Shown here piece after piece: positions 31,461 to 37,500 of a DNA stretch of 37,500 nt; the first letter of the stretch is position 1, and each line of letters opens with the position of its first letter. This stretch comes from Mesostigma viride (Eukaryota > Streptophyta > Mesostigmatophyceae > Mesostigmatales > Mesostigmataceae), in assembly GCA_009746045.1 (NCBI GenBank), contig RPFO01000091.1, forward strand, positions 1 to 37,500. The letters run 5' to 3'. The position numbers and the translations under genes are program-made. The notes below the pieces were generated by a model that was given only the letters and a program-made list of their open reading frames with translations, was not told the origin of the DNA and made no database searches.

Positions 31461-33245
31461 GGCGGTTGCGACTACAGCAGAATGCGGTTGCAGATGTCCC
31501 GGAAGAGCTGCATGACAGCAGAGTCCCCCTATAAGCAGACGTGATGGTTATTTGTTTCATAGGGCAGGCATTATAATCATCAAATGACATTTTTAAACGA
31601 ATTGCAGCAACATAGCTAGTGCAATCCTGCACACGCCCAAGGAGGAGATGCTGCTATAGTTAATTACATCCCCGCTTCCATGTTGTCCATGTTCCCAAGA
31701 AAAGTCCTTATTTTAGGACCAGTTTGAATTAAAAAATATATGTGCAAACATCAAATTTTGACCCTGGCATTTTTACCACTGACAGATAACACACTTTTTG
31801 AATTTTGGACAAAAACCTGGGTTCAAATAATTACATTTAGTGCCTGAATGGACCCTGGCCCATGACAGGCCTCAAACCGCGAATTTGGTAAAAATGAGAA
31901 TTTAGGACCAATAGGACCAATTAGTGTCAACGCATGACCGTGCTATCCACACGGTCCCTTGAGCATCTTACAAGCGCTAGGGGACCCTACGAGGCCTTGG
32001 GATGGCGGGGCAGCGTATAACAAGGCCATACCCTGCTGTGGCTGCCTCTATACATACGCGTGCTTAACGGTGTCACAGATGGTGCAGGTAATGCAATATA
32101 CGGTTGCATGGTTGCTGAGGTTGCCCGGCTTGAACATGGCCCACCCCTTGCGGTAAACTTTCTCTAAGCATATGCCACACCTTCTTTGACATCACGGACA
32201 TGCTGGCCACCACCCAGCGATGAAAAAACATTGCATTTGCATTGCAACTAACACATAAATGCAGCCAAATCAAGTTACAGAACAACGTTGTGCTAACATG
32301 CAACGCTTTGTGAGCGAATTCAGGGTGCATGTAACACGTAAACCATATTGTATATACTGTCTGAGAACACCCTGAACGACTGCAGGCCATAGGGCCATGG
32401 TTTATAACTAACACATGAGTAAAACTGCTCTTACGCATGTGTGTTTTAGCTGCAGCGGACGACGAAGATAGAGACGTAAAAAATTGTATGACGTAAACCA
32501 ACTATGTGTGACAGTTATGTGCACAGAGAGCGTCCCCTCTTTTTAGGCATAGCTTACTGACTCAAAACACCACGACAGCGTTGCCAGTTACACTCATGAT
32601 CTAGGGCACCCCGGCACGTACCTGCTACTTACGTCGCCTCATTCCAGATGGTTGCAAAAAAGTCGCTGAAATCCGCAGCGAGGTCAGCTTTCCGAGAGCT
32701 GAGCGCACCAAAGCTGGCCAACCGGTTCGAAAATGATATAAACCACGCGTGTGCTGCGTTCTAGGTCCAAGAAATACCGAAAGTGAAGACCTATAAGGTG
32801 CGCTCGCTGCCCAGCCTGAACGTCCCTAAAACATGGTCGACAATGGAAATCGGGCAAGAATATCACGGCCCAGGCGCTCCCATGTCAAATACTCCGTTTC
32901 TAAACTCCAGACTATAATCAAAATCGTCCACAAAAATTTCCTGGCTTGATTCGCACCACCATTGCCAATACACTAACATGTTTGTGCCAAAATCGACCCT
33001 CCGCGAGCAGGCGATCTGCGACCCATTTGTGTTGTGCCGCTGTGCTACAGCGCTACATATAAAAACTTGCGCAGAAAATTTCACAGCCTTTAAGCATAAC
33101 TAACGACCTTTCGTTTTTGCTACTGGGCGCCCGAAATGATAAACGCACGTGAAAACGCCGGCCACGATTGTCAGGTCGCCATATCCACCTCAGATCATTC
33201 CCGCACCCACTTTTTCGCTCCAAAATCGGTTATATTTTTGGTCGA

Positions 33246-33395
33246 GGTACCTACTTTCCCGCCATGATACCCGGTACCCGGGTACGGAATCCGGGTACCA
33301 TGTGCCGGTACCACGGGTCGGGTACATCATGCCGGGTACGGTCCACATGGGGTACGGTCCATATAGTGACCCCCCCCCCCCGGTACCTCGGTTAT
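33246..33395. repeat. GGTACC / GGGTAC-rich patch with C run
   Basis: GGTAC or GTACC recurs about ten times in 150 bases, including CGGTACCCGGGTACGG, with a run of about 11 C. It looks like a degenerate short palindromic repeat. Confidence 0.6.
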
Positions 33396-33403
33396 GGTAA
33401 ATT

Positions 33404-33440
33404 GGTCCTTAATTTAGGACAAAGTCCTAAATTAAGGACC
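33404..33440. repeat. Perfect inverted repeat, 17-bp arms
   Basis: GGTCCTTAATTTAGGAC, AAA, GTCCTAAATTAAGGACC: 17 of 17 pairs with a 3-base loop. A related 17-mer, GTCCTTATTTTAGGACC, lies at 31704-31720. It could be the collapsed centre of a MITE or a fold-back element (inference). Confidence 0.9.
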
Positions 33441-34493
33441 GTGGGAGGCTTAACAATGTATGCTCTCACATGCAAGCTGATCGAAAAGTAGCTGAGATGG
33501 CCCACACGACGTCGTTATCACAAGGTTGATACTCGGTACTCCGTGGTTTTAGCTTCATCTCATGTGTACCCACCCTCTAAACGACCCCTTCCAACAACCT
33601 AACAAACACATGGTTTCATTGGAGTAAATTAATATTGAATTGGCTCCATAGATGGCCGCTGAGCAGACCTTATTCCTAGACAACAGGTCCCCCCTTGCAT
33701 GTCTCCCTACAGACAGCCACGCGGCCTCCGCGATCTTCGCGCCTTTCCTCTCAGACAACTATTCTAGTCCTCATACGATGTTAATTGGATCTCCATGAGT
33801 CCAGGATTAGTTGTGTCATGGCGAAACATGGTAACTTCTTTACAGCCACTTATTTAGTATTGAATAATCGGCATGTAGAACCAACAAGCAGATAGATCTC
33901 CCACAGCAGGAACAGGATCCTGGCACCAAACCAGACGATTGTTTGCACCGTACCAATACGCAATCCCGGCATCCCCCCATGCCATCTTATACTTACAGTC
34001 ATTCACGCCTGAAGTTGGTTTCGTCCGATAAGTCCGGTTAAAACCAACTTACGAATTCACCCAATTACGGAGGGCCTAGCATTTCTATAGCTGAAAAAGT
34101 TGCCATAGCCATGGAAGTACCCCGGCCCATCCCTGCTGATGGGCTTATAAAGTTGTCTAGGGAAAGCGGCCTTCTCTGTCGGCCACTTCGAAACCGTCTT
34201 CCATTTTCTACTCGCAAAAGAGCCGAAACAACACACAGACGAAACCATCAAGGAAAAAACTAACAAGAAATACGGAGAAAATCCCTCCTGTTCAGCCTTG
34301 CAATGTAGAACAACGATAGCTATGCTGGCCTGACGGAACCGCGGCATCTTGCGGTGTCACAGACCGAGCTGGCGCGGTTAGGGGTCAAATCAGGTCAGTT
34401 TGGGAGCGGTCATAGTACAGTAGTACTGGGTTTCCCGCCGAATTGCGCAGGTAAGGTGAAGCCGGGCACGAATTTGGTATAAGGTCACGAAAG

Positions 34494-37400
34494 TTGTTTG
34501 TTGTTGTTCTTGTTCTTGTTCTTGTTGCCCACGCCGCACATGGGCAGCAGAGAGAGAGCCCACGGAAGTACTCGTTGCCACGTCTTGCCAGAGATGAGAT
34601 TGTCAACCCACATGTTGACAACGACATGTTTCAGATGATCCACGCCATTATTTCCCACGGCCTGGAGGTCATATTGATGGGTGATTTCAATCTAGACATG
34701 GCGGCGCACCCTCAATCACGTACAAACCCCTTTCACGAACAGCTACTAGAGCTTAACCTACACGACCTACTGCGCTCCAGGGACAACGACCACACTTGGC
34801 TTGCAACACGCGACGGTCACCGCATCACACGCCGTCTAGACAGAATCTATGCCACGCACGCTTGGGCGGACCTTGTATGTCATGCTAGGGTAGATCGCTC
34901 TATCACTCTTTCGGACCACTACCCTTGTATTATCACCTTAACGCACCACACCCCACCGACGCGGGGACCCGGTATCCCCCGCTTCAACCGAGACTTATTG
35001 AGGGATCAAACATTCACGGCTCAAGTAAAAGCTTTTTGGCGAGAGTGGGTGGCCAGCATCCCTCACTATACCGATCATTGTCGATGGATGCAAGCCGGCC
35101 TACAACATGTATTGCAACTTTCCAAGAAATACACTGCTGAGCTTAGACAACAGAAAGGCCATGAATACCGATGTTACGAACGTATTGTCAACCGTCTACA
35201 ACTTAAGCAAACACTCACTACTTATGACATGGCGAAAATGCAACAAGCCCAGCTAGCCTTGGACAAACTGCGATACGAAAGACACGCTAACGCCATAGAT
35301 GCGGAAAACCTTTGGTGGCACACAACGGGGGAAAAAATGAATAAAGAATATTTTGCACTCCTCCCCAAGCAACGAACACACACGCTGATAACTGAAATTC
35401 ACGACGACCAGGGCATCCACACCGACACCCATTCCATACTAAACAGCGGTCATCAATATTTTACGAAGCTATTCCGAAGTAAACCGCACCCTCAAGCACC
35501 TCAAGCTATCCACCAAGTCCTTCAGGCGATACCACGGCGCCTCACCACCACGCAGCAGCAAGAACTAGATCAGACACCCACACAAGCTGAGACACAGGCT
35601 GCTATGCTCAAAATCAAACTCGGCAGTGCACCCGGCGTGGACGGCATCCCTGTAGAATTTTGGAGGAAGTTTTGGCCCGACCTTTCTGCCGGCTTTTACA
35701 AATGCGTCCTCGAAGTATGGCGCACAGGTATCGTCCCTGGCAACTGGGCAGAAACCGCACTAATCCTCATATTTAAAAAGGGGTCTAAAACTCAATGGCA
35801 AAACTACCGTCCCATACGACTACTCACGGTTGCGTACAAAATCATCAGTAAAATACTACAACTACGCATTTACACAGTACTCGACGACCTAATCGGTCCG
35901 GAACAAGTCGGCTTCCGCGCTAACCTACACATAAACGATAGCATTACCATGCTTATGGACATAGTGGAAAAAGCGTGGCGCCACAACATACTCGGCATCA
36001 TACTATTTGGGATTTCAAAAAAGCTTTTGACCGCATGTGTTGGGACTACCTCGAGAAGACATTGCGCGGTTTCGGATTTGGGGCACTTTCACGCATGTCA
36101 CCATCGGTATGATTAAATCGCTCTCATGGACCCTACTCCTAAACGGGCACTTCTCACGCACAGGCACTAGCTCTAGGTCACTCCCACAAGGCGACTGCAT
36201 GTCCCCGCTCCTGTTTCTTCTTGCGCATGCCGGGCTGTTCTTTTTGCACGCTCGCGACAACAGGATCAGGGGCTTCCCCATCCAAGGTAAACCGCGAGGT
36301 TTGTTCCAAACTGCTTATGTTGATGACACCACTAATGTCTGTACCTCCACTACCGATGTGCATGCTATCATGGAGAATATCACGACATACTCTATGGCCT
36401 CTCAACAGCGGTGTAACGTGCAAAAGTCCACGGGGCTGCACATCGGGAGAGGATCCTCCCCCCGCTTATCACTCCCTAATCTGCCTGTGACATGGGTCCA
36501 GCCAGACGGTCACCACCTATTACACAACTGCCCTATCGGCTGCACTATGGATGGACGTCTTGCTGAACACCCCACCTTTTTGTATGACAACACAACACAC
36601 AGTGGCAAACTCACAGGCATGCTCCAAGCGGCATCAAGATGGGCAGCGGTTCCCCGTCTCAGCCTACGGGGCAGGGTCCTCCTCACCAACCAAATGTTAT
36701 TCTCCAAAGTGCTCTACTACTGCCAAGGTCACCCACCTAACGAGTACACCACCAAGATCATCCAACGAATCGGCAGCAATTTTGTTTGGAAACAGCAGGG
36801 TATCATAACACACACGGTGCCGGGATGGATCGATCGGGACATGTCCTATATGCCATGGGTTCAAGGAGGCTTGGGCTTACATAATATGGAGTGGCGCTTA
36901 TGGTCAGTGTACACCAAACAGATCCTAACCGCTTTCATAGGCGTAAACGCACACCCTGGTTGTATGTTGGCACAAGAAGCTTTCGCCACAACCTATACCC
37001 ACAACAATGGTACATCATGGCACTTGGGGGCAGCAATACTTACATGTGCGCTCACTTCGTATAAAGGCTTATCATGGTACTGGGCACGTATGTGGAAAGG
37101 TTATAAGAACCTAAAACCGGACAGAATTGCTCACCCTACCACGCGGGAAGAGGTGGCACGCCAACCATTATATTTCAATGATTTGCTGCGCGATAGTGAG
37201 CATAATGTGTTTGGTGTTTTAAGCGGCCGCAACCCATATGAGGGCTTTTTGACGGCCAACCCGCCGGTTACGCGAATCATCGATTTATACGCGGCTGACG
37301 GTGACCGATATCGCCTCCTAACATACACGGAAATCAGTGCGTGGATCGCAAACATGCCCAGCCGACCAGCTTGGGACAACCTTCTACAAGCAATTCCCGC

Positions 37401-37500
37401 AGGATGGCATACCCTCATGACAACCCCACGCAAACCCCTACAAGTCGGGGAATGGGTGAGCTATTACCCGGATCGCGACACGTCCGTACATAAGGGCTGC
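34494..37500 (+). pseudogene. LINE with AP-endonuclease and RT, 5'-truncated, runs off the window (LINE-C)
   Basis: The ORF from 34494 begins in a TTGTTC simple repeat; element-like coding starts near 34590. The endonuclease end shows LMGDFNLDM, LDRIYATHAW and SDHYPCIITL. RT signatures follow: SAPGVDGIPVEFWRKFW, FKKGSKTQWQNYRPIRLL, PEQVGFRANL. The frame then changes: DFKKAFDRMCWDYLEK (motif A, 36011) is in a second frame, and from about 36097 a third frame stays open to the window end, with LPQGDCMSPLLFLLA and AYVDDTTNV (YVDD at 36316-36327). The GDFN, motif A and YVDD residues are intact. The two frame breaks within about 90 bases make it inactive unless they are assembly errors. It looks like an L1/Tx1-type element. 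Confidence 0.85.

Larger units (their letters stand above)
31461..34493. other. Intergenic, no gene seen
   Basis: AT-rich sequence with shadow ORFs only. It contains the short palindromes at 31704 and 33404 and a GGTACC-rich patch at 33246-33395. No RNA gene is recognised. Confidence 0.55.

Overview
This is nuclear DNA of a eukaryote, most likely of the green lineage. GT-AG introns are abundant. A five-exon gene encodes a mitochondrial-type two-CBS-domain protein close to plant CBSX3. Several LINE fragments, long simple-sequence tracts and AATAAA sites fit a repeat-rich algal genome. A streptophyte alga such as Chara is my guess, but a chlorophyte is not excluded. Nothing looks bacterial, organellar or clearly viral.

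Left block (about 0.7-14 kb). After a 0.65-kb polypyrimidine tract come small ORFs, a MYND zinc-finger gene, a repeat element in a full and an internally deleted copy, two tandem zinc-knuckle paralogues (A and B), and one long low-complexity multi-exon gene (6796-13974). I rebuilt that gene from matching splice phases. The block is tied together by a recurrent 22-bp quasi-palindrome, core GCGMC-N4-GKCGY. I count 18 plus-strand copies at 734-10409 and five inverted copies in a 72-bp coding minisatellite. The motif lies in tandem arrays, in leaders about 110 bp upstream of A and B, and inside introns. I did not find it right of about 12.7 kb. The long gene changes frame about a dozen times, usually at homopolymer runs, so it is either full of assembly indels or decaying.

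Middle block (14-26 kb). This holds non-coding sequence with LINE debris and microsatellites, then a head-to-head gene pair: the CBS gene on the minus strand (five exons with matching phases) and an unrecognised Ser/Gly/Asp-rich three-exon gene on the plus strand.

Right block (26-37.5 kb). This is a LINE graveyard. One family has a short 3' hairpin followed by an AATT-type tail; it includes a 158-bp 5'-truncated insertion with an exact 13-bp target-site duplication. There are also two minus-strand reverse-transcriptase relics, a fragment with a zinc knuckle and a PD-(D/E)xK-like nuclease domain, and a larger AP-endonuclease plus RT element that runs off the right edge. Between these lie unannotated sequence and a perfect 17-bp-arm palindrome.
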